Assembly (NCBI GenBank): GCA_041649015.1
Contig: JBAZNU010000004.1
Span: 1 to 64,000 of the forward strand
Direction of reading: 5' to 3'
Length of the DNA: 64,000 nucleotides
Source: Ignavibacteria bacterium
Lineage (GTDB): Bacteria > Bacteroidota > Ignavibacteria > Tepidaquicellales > Tepidaquicellaceae
A program made the translations under genes and the position numbers. Position 1 is the first letter of the stretch. The number at the start of each line of letters is the position of its first letter. The notes beneath the pieces are model-generated. The model was given only the letters and a program-made list of their open reading frames with translations. It had not been told where the DNA came from and did not search any database. Shown here one piece after another: positions 47,573 through 57,023 of this stretch.

Positions 47573-49669
47573 CTATTTTATAAGTATCATTTTCTTTACG
47601 TCAACAAATCCTTCTGCTTCAAGCCTGTAGTAATAAACACCCGTCGATAAATTCGTACCGCTAAAGTCAATCGTATAATAACCTGCTTCTTTGTTACCGT
47701 TGACAAGATTTGCTATTTCCTTACCAAGCATGTCATATACTTTCAAGGTTACAAATGAATTTCTCGGTATTGCAAAATTTATTTTTGTTACAGGATTAAA
47801 TGGATTTGGATAATTCTGTGACAATGAAAAAACATTTGGTAAACCTGTCTGGTTGTTTCCAAGGTTCGTTGATGTATTTATGCCCAAACATACATTAGGA
47901 CGGTTTGATGCCGTTGATGTTCCCGTCATTGTGCATCCTGAGGTTCCGTCGAGATGGTGGTGAACCACTGTTCCGGTCTGAGGGGTACCTGCTACTGTCG
48001 TGTTTGCCGACCATGTTGAATTATCAAAGCAGATTTCTATTAATAGGTTTCCTGTTCCGTTCCAGTAATAAGGAGTTGTCAGATAATTGTACTGCAGTCC
48101 CGTTCCCGGAGGTGTGAATGAAGATGATGTATAAACCTCCGTCCATCCTGTACTTGTCCATGTCGAGATTGTTGATGCTGATATTGTTTGCATCTTTATT
48201 GAAAAGTTACTCATCGCAGGCGAGCCGATTGTTAAATACGTAAATCCAAGTTTATTTATGAAACCTGCCGAGCCGCCGTTTGCGACTATTTCTGAAGCAT
48301 TAAATAGCATTTGAGTTCTTGAATCTTCATACAGTGTGTAGAATGGATAGCTCGTTGAAGAAGAGCCTGTTCCAATGCATGAATAGTTTAAGCTTTCTAT
48401 CATGTATGAAAACGTAGTCGTTGGTGCCGTGCTTCCCGGAGGATTTAGTCCTCTGCCTCCCGCAGGATACGTGCAAATGAAACTGCCTGCTGAATCCTGT
48501 GCGGCAAAGTAATAATTAACTACCGTACCGAGTGTTGTTTGTGCAGGGAGAGTAAACTTGAATGTATCAAGATTGTAATAATTGTAATTAACTGATGAAT
48601 AAGAACCATTATTCACTTTGTAATAAAGTCTCGGGGCGTTGTTTGTGTTCATCGCAACCTTGCTCTTTGATTTTATAACGAGAGTCGCTGTTCTTTCTGT
48701 CATATAATTGCCGCTCGCAAGCTGTGTATGGTAGAAATCCATTTTCACATTGTTTGAAAATGAAACGAGTGCTGCAATTGCAGTCCTGACAAGGTTCCTG
48801 AAAAACGGTAAGTTAAGCGAACTGTATTTATCGTTTACCGTATGGTAATACGGTGTAAAATCGCTGTTGTCTTCAATGTTCATAAACCCTTTATATCCTC
48901 GCGTCCAAAAAGAAGCGTGATCGCTGTTTGCAGTAGTGTTTATCTTCTTAATTGGAACAAGTGTAGGAAGATAAGTCCTCATCGCTGAGATGTAATCGTT
49001 CGCAAAATTCTCTGATGCTGAGTTTGATACAACTTCATTCTTGCCGTCGTTGTTGCCATCGTATGCTATCATGTCAAGGTTTATGTTGCACAATATTGAA
49101 TCACCTTTAAAGTAAGCTGAATCAACGTATGCCTCACTTCCGTAAAGACCGCGCTCTTCCTCATCCCAGAGTGCAAATACGACTGTGTATTCTGTCGGGA
49201 AACCTGCTAATATACGTGCTGCTTCAAGCACTCCAACCGTACCCGATGCGTTGTCATCCGCTCCCGGAGCTAAACTTCCGGAGGGCATATCATCGTAATG
49301 ACCGCCAATTATATAATACTGGTTTGGATATTTTGTACCGAGCTTTGTTGCCAGCACGTTTATATTAGTGGCGCTGTTGTACTGATACCTTGGTGTGTAT
49401 CCGTAAGACTGCAGCAGTTCGAAAATGTATTGTGCAGCTTTTGGATTGTGGACACTGTTATAGTGTCTGGATGCAATCGTATAAACCGACCCGCCGATAA
49501 AACATGTTGTATCGCCGCATAGCTGACGGTCAATCAATCCAACACTTTGCGTGGTGATGAGATTTATTAAAGAATCAATTTTTGGACTGTATCCAATTTG
49601 TGCATTTGCTGTTAGAGTTATAAGTGTAATTAATAACACTGATAATAGGGGAAAACGTAATGATTTCAT
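47573..49669 (-). CDS. Secreted M28 family zinc peptidase with T9SS sorting domain
   Basis: 698 residues, signal peptide 1-23. The M28 aminopeptidase-like domain (~60-310) shows all metal and catalytic motifs: GGHYDD (His124), GADDNASG (Asp139), WDEEERGLYGS (Glu171/Glu172), NLDMIAYD (Asp199) and YYHTVNDKY (last His ligand, about 281). A beta-rich region follows (~310-600), and a T9SS type A sorting domain ends it (from SQNYPNPFNPVTKINFAIP to KKMILIK). It should be a cell-surface or released aminopeptidase or carboxypeptidase that uses peptides from outside. The exact specificity is not readable. It is monocistronic, ending at the bidirectional terminator. Confidence 0.9.
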   Translation of the reverse strand: MKSLRFPLLSVLLITLITLTANAQIGYSPKIDSLINLITTQSVGLIDRQLCGDTTCFIGGSVYTIASRHYNSVHNPKAAQYIFELLQSYGYTPRYQYNSATNINVLATKLGTKYPNQYYIIGGHYDDMPSGSLAPGADDNASGTVGVLEAARILAGFPTEYTVVFALWDEEERGLYGSEAYVDSAYFKGDSILCNINLDMIAYDGNNDGKNEVVSNSASENFANDYISAMRTYLPTLVPIKKINTTANSDHASFWTRGYKGFMNIEDNSDFTPYYHTVNDKYSSLNLPFFRNLVRTAIAALVSFSNNVKMDFYHTQLASGNYMTERTATLVIKSKSKVAMNTNNAPRLYYKVNNGSYSSVNYNYYNLDTFKFTLPAQTTLGTVVNYYFAAQDSAGSFICTYPAGGRGLNPPGSTAPTTTFSYMIESLNYSCIGTGSSSTSYPFYTLYEDSRTQMLFNASEIVANGGSAGFINKLGFTYLTIGSPAMSNFSIKMQTISASTISTWTSTGWTEVYTSSSFTPPGTGLQYNYLTTPYYWNGTGNLLIEICFDNSTWSANTTVAGTPQTGTVVHHHLDGTSGCTMTGTSTASNRPNVCLGINTSTNLGNNQTGLPNVFSLSQNYPNPFNPVTKINFAIPRNSFVTLKVYDMLGKEIANLVNGNKEAGYYTIDFSGTNLSTGVYYYRLEAEGFVDVKKMILIK

Positions 49670-49960
49670 ATTTTTTAATTATTTTATATCTAGTAAAATA
49701 GCTCTAAAATTCCAATTTTAAAAGTAAAATACTAATCCAAAAATCAACCGGTTTCTTTGCGTTTGTTTCCGAAAGCTTGACTGTTTCAGTCAGAAATGCC
49801 AAATAAAAAGCCGCTAAACGCTTAATAATGATATTTCATGGGAACAAATCACAAATATTAAAGTTTATATCCCAATAACCGCAATAACTGTAACTTTTTG
49901 CAATTATCAGGTGTTCTTAGATTAAATCTGAATTTATTTTATTAAATTAAAACAATAACT

Positions 49961-50317
49961 ATGAAAAAAATCACGTTTCTGTTCTTACTTCTTTCTGCTT
50001 TCTTTGCTTTAAACACAAGCGTTAAAGCTCAGTCGTATTTCACTTATGACGGCAGTGAATTTTCCGTACTTTTAACCTGCGATAATGAAAACACCTACGT
50101 TACTGCAGTGCAGTTTTCTTCAGACGGTAAATGGATAGACTTTTCTATTTTGGATTACACCGATCTTGAAGGTGTTTCCGGCGGTGGATTTGCATACACT
50201 TGCCAGGATGGAAAGGGAGTAAAGTTTCTCATCGATTATTACCGCACGCAGGATTACATAAAAGTAATGAACCTTGATACAGGGAAAGAATGGACACTCT
50301 ACAGAAGGTCAGAATAA
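49961..50317 (+). CDS. Small secreted protein of unknown function
   Basis: 118 residues. A clear signal peptide (LFLLLSAFFALNTSVKAQ) is followed by a ~94-residue mature part with two cysteines (in LTCDNEN and YTCQDGKG) that could form a disulfide. The mature part looks like a small all-beta domain. I do not recognise a family. It has its own terminator and stands between convergent/divergent genes without operon partners. Confidence 0.7.
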   Translation: MKKITFLFLLLSAFFALNTSVKAQSYFTYDGSEFSVLLTCDNENTYVTAVQFSSDGKWIDFSILDYTDLEGVSGGGFAYTCQDGKGVKFLIDYYRTQDYIKVMNLDTGKEWTLYRRSE

Positions 50318-50336
50318 ATCTTTCCGTGTGTTTTTT

Positions 50337-50370
50337 AAAGGGCTTATTCATCAGGATTAAGCCTTTTTTT
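50337..50370 (+). terminator. Rho-independent terminator
   Basis: 10-bp stem AAAGGGCTTA / TAAGCCTTTT with one G-T pair (50337-50346 with 50358-50367), followed by more T. It lies 20 bp after the stop of the small secreted protein gene. Confidence 0.85.
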
Positions 50371-50416
50371 ATTCCAGAAGGGAAACATTTAGAGGTATAA
50401 AACGTTATATTCTTAT

Positions 50417-51706
50417 ATGGGATTATCTCAAAGAATAATATTTTTTACTGTTGTCTTTTCCGTTTTATTTTTACTTCAGATTGTTGTTTATAAAACATTC
50501 CGGAAATATCTGTTAAGGAAAAATCTGGACTTAAAGACCGTTAACTATGTGTCAAGAACACCGTTTTTGTTATTTAATTTTCCTTATGTAATTCAGATTC
50601 TGAAGTCGTTCGATTTGTTCCTGCCTCCTGAATGGATGGATGTAGTCATAATAAAGCCATTCTTTGTGTTTCAGTCTGCTACTTTTTTCATAGGACTTTT
50701 TCTGATTGCTGGAAAGATTATAAAACTTCCGTTTGTAATAGGTGACTTACTGCTTAAAAGAATTAATTTTATAAAAGATAAATATCTTAATTTTAGGAAT
50801 AAAAAGAAGATAGTTAAGTTTGACGAATCAAGAAGGAAGTTTATTACAGCTTCAACAGCTATCGTTAGCGGATATGCGTTTATCGGTGCGGGTGTCGGAA
50901 CGATACAAAATCATATTTATGAGATTGAGCACAAGACAATCGCAATTAAGGGTCTTCCCGTTGAACAAAAAGGCACGACTGCTGTTTTGATTAGTGATAT
51001 ACACAGCGGTCCGTACATGGATTATGAGCAGATGAAAGAATACGTTGATGTTGTGAATGATTTAAATCCTGATATGATTCTTATTCCCGGTGACTTAACT
51101 AACTCTCAGAAAAACGAAGCCTCGCCTTTCGCAAAAGCATTCAGAAACCTGAAAGCAAAATACGGCGTATATGCTACATTAGGAAATCATGATTACTTTA
51201 GTGATGATAATTACATCAACGATGTTGTTAAGAATGAAACAGGAATCAGAATGCTGAGGAACGAAGCACTACTTCTAAATATAAACGGCAAGCCTTTCAG
51301 CATTATGGGTACTGAGGATACACGCGACAGCGGCGGCAGGTCGAATCCTTTAGTCGCAAAGTATATTACTCAGACGGTTAACCTTGCAAATGAACAGTTT
51401 AAACAAAATAACATTGATTCGAAAACCGTTCCGAAAATATTGTTAACTCATAAACCTTATCTCTTTGATGATGTGTCCGACCTGAACTTTGACCTTATGC
51501 TGAGCGGTCATACTCACGGCGGACAGGTTGTGTTCTTTAAATTCGGTGATTTGAGCCTTTCGTTTGCATCAGCAGCGCACAAATATATAAGCGGTTTGTA
51601 TGAAAATAACGGTAAGTATCTTTATGTCTCGCGTGGTATAGGTACTGTAGGTCTGCCGATCAGGTTTAATTGTCCTCCCGAAATAACAAAATTCACTTTT
51701 GTTTAA
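50417..51706 (+). CDS. Membrane-anchored metallophosphoesterase
   Basis: 429 residues. The N-terminal ~110 residues have about three membrane segments (IIFFTVVFSVLFLLQIVVY; FFVFQSATFFIGLFLIAG), then a linker with a possible further signal-like segment (FITASTAIVSGYAFIGAG). The calcineurin-like phosphoesterase domain shows all metal motifs: SDIHSG, LIPGDLTN, TLGNHDYF, LLTHKPY and SGHTHGGQ. This layout matches YaeI/YkuE-type phosphoesterases facing the periplasm; substrates of that family are often unknown, with lipid pyrophosphates one option. No operon partner is present. Confidence 0.87.
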   Translation: MGLSQRIIFFTVVFSVLFLLQIVVYKTFRKYLLRKNLDLKTVNYVSRTPFLLFNFPYVIQILKSFDLFLPPEWMDVVIIKPFFVFQSATFFIGLFLIAGKIIKLPFVIGDLLLKRINFIKDKYLNFRNKKKIVKFDESRRKFITASTAIVSGYAFIGAGVGTIQNHIYEIEHKTIAIKGLPVEQKGTTAVLISDIHSGPYMDYEQMKEYVDVVNDLNPDMILIPGDLTNSQKNEASPFAKAFRNLKAKYGVYATLGNHDYFSDDNYINDVVKNETGIRMLRNEALLLNINGKPFSIMGTEDTRDSGGRSNPLVAKYITQTVNLANEQFKQNNIDSKTVPKILLTHKPYLFDDVSDLNFDLMLSGHTHGGQVVFFKFGDLSLSFASAAHKYISGLYENNGKYLYVSRGIGTVGLPIRFNCPPEITKFTFV

Positions 51707-51727
51707 AATGAAAGTTGGTAAAGTGTC

Positions 51728-51752
51728 ATCCCCGAATGCTTCTATCGGGGAT
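51728..51752. repeat. Intergenic palindrome of the gtcatcc...ggggatc type
   Basis: ATCCCCGA / TCGGGGAT form an 8-bp stem between the convergent stops at 51706 and 51771. It is preceded by GTGTC and not followed by a T-run. Short GTCATCC-type palindromes are common between genes in Bacteroidota; it might also slow transcription. Confidence 0.5.
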
Positions 51753-51770
51753 CTAATACTATAATACTAA

Positions 51771-53201
51771 TCAAAGTATCCCGTTCTTGTTCTTCCTCCT
51801 CCAGAACAAATAAAACGGTATCCCTATTAATACAAGCGATAAACCTATTCCCGAGTCTCTCGGATTTTCTATGATTGTTACCGCAACGAGTGCCACGCAA
51901 AAAAGCACAAATATAAACGGCAGAATCGGATATCCGGGTACTTTATATACTCTTTCTTCATCTTTCATCTTTTTCCGTAAAACAAACACGCCGAATGCTC
52001 CTGCACCGTAAAATATAAAGCTCGCAAATATCAGCATATCTGTAAGCTGGTCGAATGTTCCTGAAAGTACTAAAAGACTTGCCCAAAATCCCTGTATTAT
52101 CAGAGACAAATGCGGAGTGCGGTACTTGCTGTGATGCGACCCTGCTGACTTGAAAAACAAATTGTCCTTTGCCATCGCAAAATAAATTCTCGATGATGCG
52201 AGTATCGTCCCGTTAGTAGTGCCGAATGTTGAGACCATAATCAGCACTGAAATAAACACAGCTCCTCCGTAACCAAGAAATTTTCTCATCATCTCAATTG
52301 CTATTATGCTGTGCTCATTGTTCGTTATCTTGATTATTTCGTCAACAGGCAGTACGTAAAGAAATGCAGCATTGATTGCAAGATAAACAAGTATAACAAG
52401 CGCCACCCCGCCGAATAATGAAATCGGAATGTTCCGCTTCGGATTCTTTACCTCTCCGCCAAGATATCCTATGTTGTTCCATCCGTCATAAGCCCAGAAT
52501 GCGGCAAGCATTGCCGCAAACATAGCTCCGAATAACCCGAGCGGGGAACTGTACTTAAATCCGTCTGCTTCAAATACAGGCGTAAGATTTTCTGCTGAAC
52601 CTCCGCTTATTGTAAATCCAAGTATAATAATGAGAATAATTCCTAATACTTTTAAAGCCGTAAAGATGTTCGTTATCGTTCCGCCTATTACTACTCCGAA
52701 ATAATTTGCACTCGTTAAAAAAATTATTGTTAATATCGTTAGTCCTTTTACGCCAATGCTCTGCAGTGGATTGAATATTCCAAATAACGTAAACTGTTCA
52801 TACACCTCTGGAAGCCTCGGTAACAGTATAACAGCATTTACCGATTCGGCAAACACGTATGCAATCGACGCAATTGATGCGGATTGTATCACAGAAAAGC
52901 AGCTCCAGCCGTATAAAAATGCAAAAGCATTCCCGTACATCCTTTTGAAGTAAACATACTGGCCTCCGGGTTCTGCGATAAGCCCTGCAATCTCTGCATT
53001 CGTCGCAGCGCCTATCATCGTTATTATTCCGGGAATAAGCCAGCAGAGAAGTATAAGGCCCGGCGAGCCGAGCTCTACTGACATGGGTGCGATTTTCTTG
53101 AAGATTCCCGAACCTATCATCGAGCTTATTACAATCATCAGCGATGTAAAAAGCCCTAACCGCGTAAGTAATCCGCTGTGATGAGTCTCGATAATCTTCA
53201 A
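51771..53201 (-). CDS. APC superfamily amino acid permease
   Basis: 476 residues with about 12 membrane segments. The N-terminus has the APC signature (GLFTSLMIVISSMIGSGIFK), and the segment AAFWAYDGWNNIGYLGGEVKNPKRN is typical of LAT/amino acid-polyamine-organocation transporters of the basic or neutral exchanger type. It should import or exchange amino acids across the inner membrane, fitting the peptidase-rich surface of the organism. The substrate cannot be read from sequence. The gene follows the terminator at 53294 and appears to be transcribed on its own. Confidence 0.87.
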   Translation of the reverse strand: MKIIETHHSGLLTRLGLFTSLMIVISSMIGSGIFKKIAPMSVELGSPGLILLCWLIPGIITMIGAATNAEIAGLIAEPGGQYVYFKRMYGNAFAFLYGWSCFSVIQSASIASIAYVFAESVNAVILLPRLPEVYEQFTLFGIFNPLQSIGVKGLTILTIIFLTSANYFGVVIGGTITNIFTALKVLGIILIIILGFTISGGSAENLTPVFEADGFKYSSPLGLFGAMFAAMLAAFWAYDGWNNIGYLGGEVKNPKRNIPISLFGGVALVILVYLAINAAFLYVLPVDEIIKITNNEHSIIAIEMMRKFLGYGGAVFISVLIMVSTFGTTNGTILASSRIYFAMAKDNLFFKSAGSHHSKYRTPHLSLIIQGFWASLLVLSGTFDQLTDMLIFASFIFYGAGAFGVFVLRKKMKDEERVYKVPGYPILPFIFVLFCVALVAVTIIENPRDSGIGLSLVLIGIPFYLFWRRKNKNGIL

Positions 53202-53293
53202 TAATCCGCTTTTAATTCATAAATTAGTTCAGTAAAAATAATTCATGAACATAACAAATGCAAACTAATTATGTTTTATCTCTGCTAATATTA

Positions 53294-53325
53294 TAAAAAA
53301 TCCCCGCTCTTATGGAGCGAGGATT
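53294..53325 (-). terminator. Rho-independent terminator
   Basis: On the minus strand AATCCTCGCTC / GAGCGGGGATT pair with one mismatch (53299-53309 with 53315-53325), loop of 5, followed by a T-run. It lies 24 bp after the stop of the 53349-54617 gene. Confidence 0.85.
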
Positions 53326-53348
53326 TATTCTATAATTCTAATTTATAC

Positions 53349-54617
53349 TTATCTTATCAGCATCATTCTCTTCGTCTCTGTATATCCGCCTGCTCTCATT
53401 CTGTAAAAATATATTCCGCTCGAAAGTCCTTCTCCATTAAAAGTCGTCTCATATATCCCCGGCTGTAATCTCTCGTTCACAAGCGTCTGTACCTCACGCC
53501 CCATTACGTCATACACAACCAATGTAACCATATCAGTCCCGAATGTTCCTGTCGGAGATCTCATCACTTCAAACCTTATCTTCGTCGAAGGATTAAACGG
53601 ATTCGGATAATTCTGCCCCAGCGAATATGAAGAGGGTATTTCCGTGCTGATATTCTGAACTGAAACTCCGCCGTTTGTAGTTTTCCAAATTTTATCACCG
53701 CCACCACAAGCAAAACCCGTATTTGAGTTTATAAATTTGATTGTGTTTGCATATCCGTTTAAATTGGTTTGTAAATTCCAGTTACCTCCTGTATTGGTTG
53801 TTTTGTAAATTCTTCCTGCATAATCAGATATTCTAATCATCGAAATGTATCCTGTGTTTGCATCCGTAAAATATACGGAAGAATAATAATTAGTATCAGA
53901 TGACGATAATAAAAAATCAGACCAGTTTTCTCCTGCATTCGTTGTTTTTATCATAGTAAAATTTCCGCAAACAAATCCTGTGTTTTCATTTATAAAACAA
54001 ACTGCATTACAATCGTGGTTGTATGGATAAATGTCAGTCCATGAAGTACCTCCGTTTGTCGATTTATAAATAACATAATCACCACTTGCGTAAACAGTGC
54101 TTGCGTCAATGTACTGTATAAAGTCCATATGGTAAATGGAATTATTTACCTTTATCCAATTTGCACCGCCATTTGTGGTTTTAAAAGTAGGACCTCTGTC
54201 AGTATTACTTGTATTGTCGCCGCAGGTTAAACCTGTACTTTGATTTATAAAACGAATACATTCTAATCCATCATCTGTAAGGGATTGAGATGACCAACTT
54301 ATACCGCCATTAGTTGTTGAATATACAAATCCTCCGCTGCTGCAGGCAAAACCCGTATTTACATTCACAAAATGAATACTTTTAACCCAATCGGAATTTA
54401 AAGATGTTGTATAAACAGTTGTCCAGGATGTTCCTCCGGTAGTAGTTTTCAGTATTATACCTTTCCCGCCTCCCTCTCCGGCTGCGAAGCCTGTATTAGC
54501 ATCAACAAATGAAATGTCATGTATATCACTCGTCCCGCTTGGACTGATAGTAATCCATTGTGCATTCAAAGTAACTGCAAATGCTAAAACCACCATTGTG
54601 TAAATAAATTTTTTCAT
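53349..54617 (-). CDS. YCF48/BNR-repeat secreted protein with T9SS sorting domain
   Basis: 422 residues, signal peptide 1-19 (YTMVVLAFAVTLNAQ). Seven or so repeats of YCF48/BNR type, each with an (N/D)TGFACG strand and a KTTNGGxxW turn (for example FKTTNGGANWIKV), should form a beta-propeller over ~20-325. A T9SS type A sorting domain follows (GQNYPNPFNPSTKIRFEV to KRMMLIR). Such proteins are abundant in Ignavibacteria-type genomes; no function is established. The sorting domain is closely similar to that of the neighbour at 54710, with the shared LVNERLQPGIYETTF. Confidence 0.87.
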   Translation of the reverse strand: MKKFIYTMVVLAFAVTLNAQWITISPSGTSDIHDISFVDANTGFAAGEGGGKGIILKTTTGGTSWTTVYTTSLNSDWVKSIHFVNVNTGFACSSGGFVYSTTNGGISWSSQSLTDDGLECIRFINQSTGLTCGDNTSNTDRGPTFKTTNGGANWIKVNNSIYHMDFIQYIDASTVYASGDYVIYKSTNGGTSWTDIYPYNHDCNAVCFINENTGFVCGNFTMIKTTNAGENWSDFLLSSSDTNYYSSVYFTDANTGYISMIRISDYAGRIYKTTNTGGNWNLQTNLNGYANTIKFINSNTGFACGGGDKIWKTTNGGVSVQNISTEIPSSYSLGQNYPNPFNPSTKIRFEVMRSPTGTFGTDMVTLVVYDVMGREVQTLVNERLQPGIYETTFNGEGLSSGIYFYRMRAGGYTETKRMMLIR

Positions 54618-54709
54618 AATGTTTAATGTTTAATTGTTTGAAAAAATAATCTCACGAAATTAGAGAAACGAGATTAATTTTATTCGTTATGCTTGTTAAT
54701 TATTATTGA

Positions 54710-56797
54710 TTATTTTAGTAATACCATCCTCTTCGTCAGTGTAAATCCTCCAACATTCATTCTGTAAAAATACACCCCGCTCGAAAGTCCTTCTCCGTCA
54801 AAAGTCGTCTCATATATCCCCGGCTGCAATCTCTCATTCACAAGCGTCTGTACCTCTCGTCCTCCAATATCATATACTTTTATCATAACATTATGATTGC
54901 CTCTAACCTGAAACCTTATCTTCGTCGAAGGATTAAACGGATTCGGATAGTTCTGTTCAAGCAAATACTCCGAAGGTACCTCTGTCGATATATTCTCTAC
55001 GCCTATGATATCAGTCATCTGCCGTCTCCAGGCACCATAAGACCCTGCACCCGCAAATATATAATTATCTGAAATAAATAAATCACTAAATTGATTTAAA
55101 TATAGCGGCGGTATTCCCTGATTTCTGTTATACCAGTTTACACCATTATTATTAGTCATGTAAATCCCCGAATCATATGTACTTACAAATAAGTAACTTC
55201 CGTACGCAGCCATGTCGTTTATATTTTTATCGTTCAAACCTATCGACGCCCAGTTTTGTCCGTTGTTTGATGACATTATTACTCCTGTTCCCCACGAACC
55301 TCCTCCATAAATATAGTTTCCGGAAATTTCAAGCTTATATACACCATTGTCTGAATATACTAGCATCCAGTTACTCCCGTAATTAGTGGAACGTATAATA
55401 CTTCCATTATTTCCTGATGTTGTTATATATACATCATTTGCATTCACAAATTCCACATCCCAGACCCCGACATTATAAAATAGTGAAGAATAATCAGTCA
55501 TGAATGTTTTTCCGGAGTCATTGGAACGGTATAATCCTTGTTCACCGCTTTTATAATACAATCCTATATAAAAAATTGAATCTCTGGCTTTTATTACATT
55601 TATCGACCTGCTCATAGTGTTCCATCTGTATATCCATTCATCTCCGTTATTCGTTGAATAATAAATCCCGTTTTGTGTCAGATTATTATTCTGATAAGCT
55701 GCATATATGTTCGTTCCAACACTTGTTAAATCTCTTATTATTAAATATGGTAAACCATTATTTACTGTGTACCAGCTGTTTCCGTTATTCGTTGACCTGT
55801 AAACACCTCTTCCCGATACATATAAATTTGATCCTGCCTTTGTAAACATACTCGCTTCTTTTGTAAGATATCCTACTGCATCCCATATAGTTCCGCCGTT
55901 TGATGACAAAAATATTCCTTCTTCAGAACCTGCGAGTATATTGTTTCCCGAATTTGCAAGAGCTTTTACTATCTGATTTCTAATGTCGGGCATCGCTGTC
56001 CATGTCCCACCCGATATCGGTGTTCGGTGAACTCCGGCGTTCGTTCCTGCATATAAATAAGTTGAGTTAATCATAAGTGAATAAACACCAATGTTCGTTA
56101 AACCCGCAGAAATCCAGCTCGCTCCGTTATTCGTTGTTTTGTATATTCCGTCTGCGTTGTTAAGTGCTGATGCACCCGCATAAATAGTCGAGCCGGCAAG
56201 TAACAATGCATTCACATTCTGATTTATAAGTCCGAAATTTGCAGATGAAAAACTTGCTCCGTTATCAGTTGATTTAAATACACCGCCCCCTAATGTTCCC
56301 GCGTACATTGTTCCGTTATATAATAGAAGTGATGTTATGTTTGGGTTGGTAATGTTGTATCCCGTGCCCTGCCATGATGCGCCGTTATCGCTCGTTACAT
56401 ACAATCCCCCCGTAGTTGCTGCATACAGGTTTTCTTCTATAATTGCAAAAGTATTTACTATTGTACTGAAAAGCCCGCTGTTTACCGCAAACCAGGTCGC
56501 TCCCGTATTCGTGCTTAAAAATACTCCGCCGTTTGTACCAAGAAAATAATATGCTCCTTTTTTAATGAAACAATTTATTATACTGTTTGTCAGTCCCACA
56601 CTGCTTGCACTTGTCCACGTTAACCCGTTGTTTTCCGACATCATTACATTATTTCCTTCTGTTCCCGCATAAACTGTAGAACTCGGAGAAAAGAAGCATT
56701 TCACATTACCTCCGTACGGTCCGTTTGAAGGAAGCCATTGAGCTTTTAAAGGTAATGCAAATACGATTACGATTAGTACGGAAATTAAATTTTTCAT
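54710..56797 (-). CDS. BNR-repeat secreted protein with T9SS sorting domain
   Basis: 695 residues from the start chosen here. The open frame begins 24 codons earlier (56869), but the Met at 56797 opens a standard signal peptide (MKNLISVLIVIVFALPLKAQ), so I take it. About a dozen BNR/propeller repeats follow (TNNGASWISAG, STNNGDEWIYRW, LYAGTNAGVHRT). The C-terminus is a T9SS type A sorting domain (EQNYPNPFNPSTKIRFQV to KRMVLLK). It has the same direction as the 53349 gene, which starts 92 bp downstream, and the two are likely paralogues and perhaps co-transcribed. No enzyme motif is seen. Confidence 0.86.
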   Translation of the reverse strand: MKNLISVLIVIVFALPLKAQWLPSNGPYGGNVKCFFSPSSTVYAGTEGNNVMMSENNGLTWTSASSVGLTNSIINCFIKKGAYYFLGTNGGVFLSTNTGATWFAVNSGLFSTIVNTFAIIEENLYAATTGGLYVTSDNGASWQGTGYNITNPNITSLLLYNGTMYAGTLGGGVFKSTDNGASFSSANFGLINQNVNALLLAGSTIYAGASALNNADGIYKTTNNGASWISAGLTNIGVYSLMINSTYLYAGTNAGVHRTPISGGTWTAMPDIRNQIVKALANSGNNILAGSEEGIFLSSNGGTIWDAVGYLTKEASMFTKAGSNLYVSGRGVYRSTNNGNSWYTVNNGLPYLIIRDLTSVGTNIYAAYQNNNLTQNGIYYSTNNGDEWIYRWNTMSRSINVIKARDSIFYIGLYYKSGEQGLYRSNDSGKTFMTDYSSLFYNVGVWDVEFVNANDVYITTSGNNGSIIRSTNYGSNWMLVYSDNGVYKLEISGNYIYGGGSWGTGVIMSSNNGQNWASIGLNDKNINDMAAYGSYLFVSTYDSGIYMTNNNGVNWYNRNQGIPPLYLNQFSDLFISDNYIFAGAGSYGAWRRQMTDIIGVENISTEVPSEYLLEQNYPNPFNPSTKIRFQVRGNHNVMIKVYDIGGREVQTLVNERLQPGIYETTFDGEGLSSGVYFYRMNVGGFTLTKRMVLLK

Positions 56798-56980
56798 TTT
56801 AATTAAATTTAAATTTGAGTGTAGTTTGGAATTGTCCTGAAAAGACTGTTTCTTCTTGCGTTGCTTCATATACTATATATTACTTAATATTGTTTGGGGA
56901 AATCTTTTAACTTAAGTAAAAATAATTCAACTTTACTAAATATTCAAACTATAATTAAATCCTCCAATCTTTTTTCCTGT

Positions 56981-57002
56981 CATTCCGGCGAAAACTGGAA
57001 TG
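56981..57002. repeat. Intergenic palindrome of the cattcc...ggaatg type
   Basis: CATTCCGG / CTGGAATG form an 8-bp stem with one G-T pair, just after the stop of the phosphofructokinase gene at 57024. It resembles the widespread GTCATTCC-type intergenic hairpins. Confidence 0.5.
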
Positions 57003-57023
57003 GCAAGATAGAGTTTGTCCTCC

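Noticed and set aside
56797..56869. Upstream extension of the 54710 gene by 24 codons
   Set aside because: The extension is charged and would bury the signal peptide; the Met at 56797 gives a normal secreted N-terminus.
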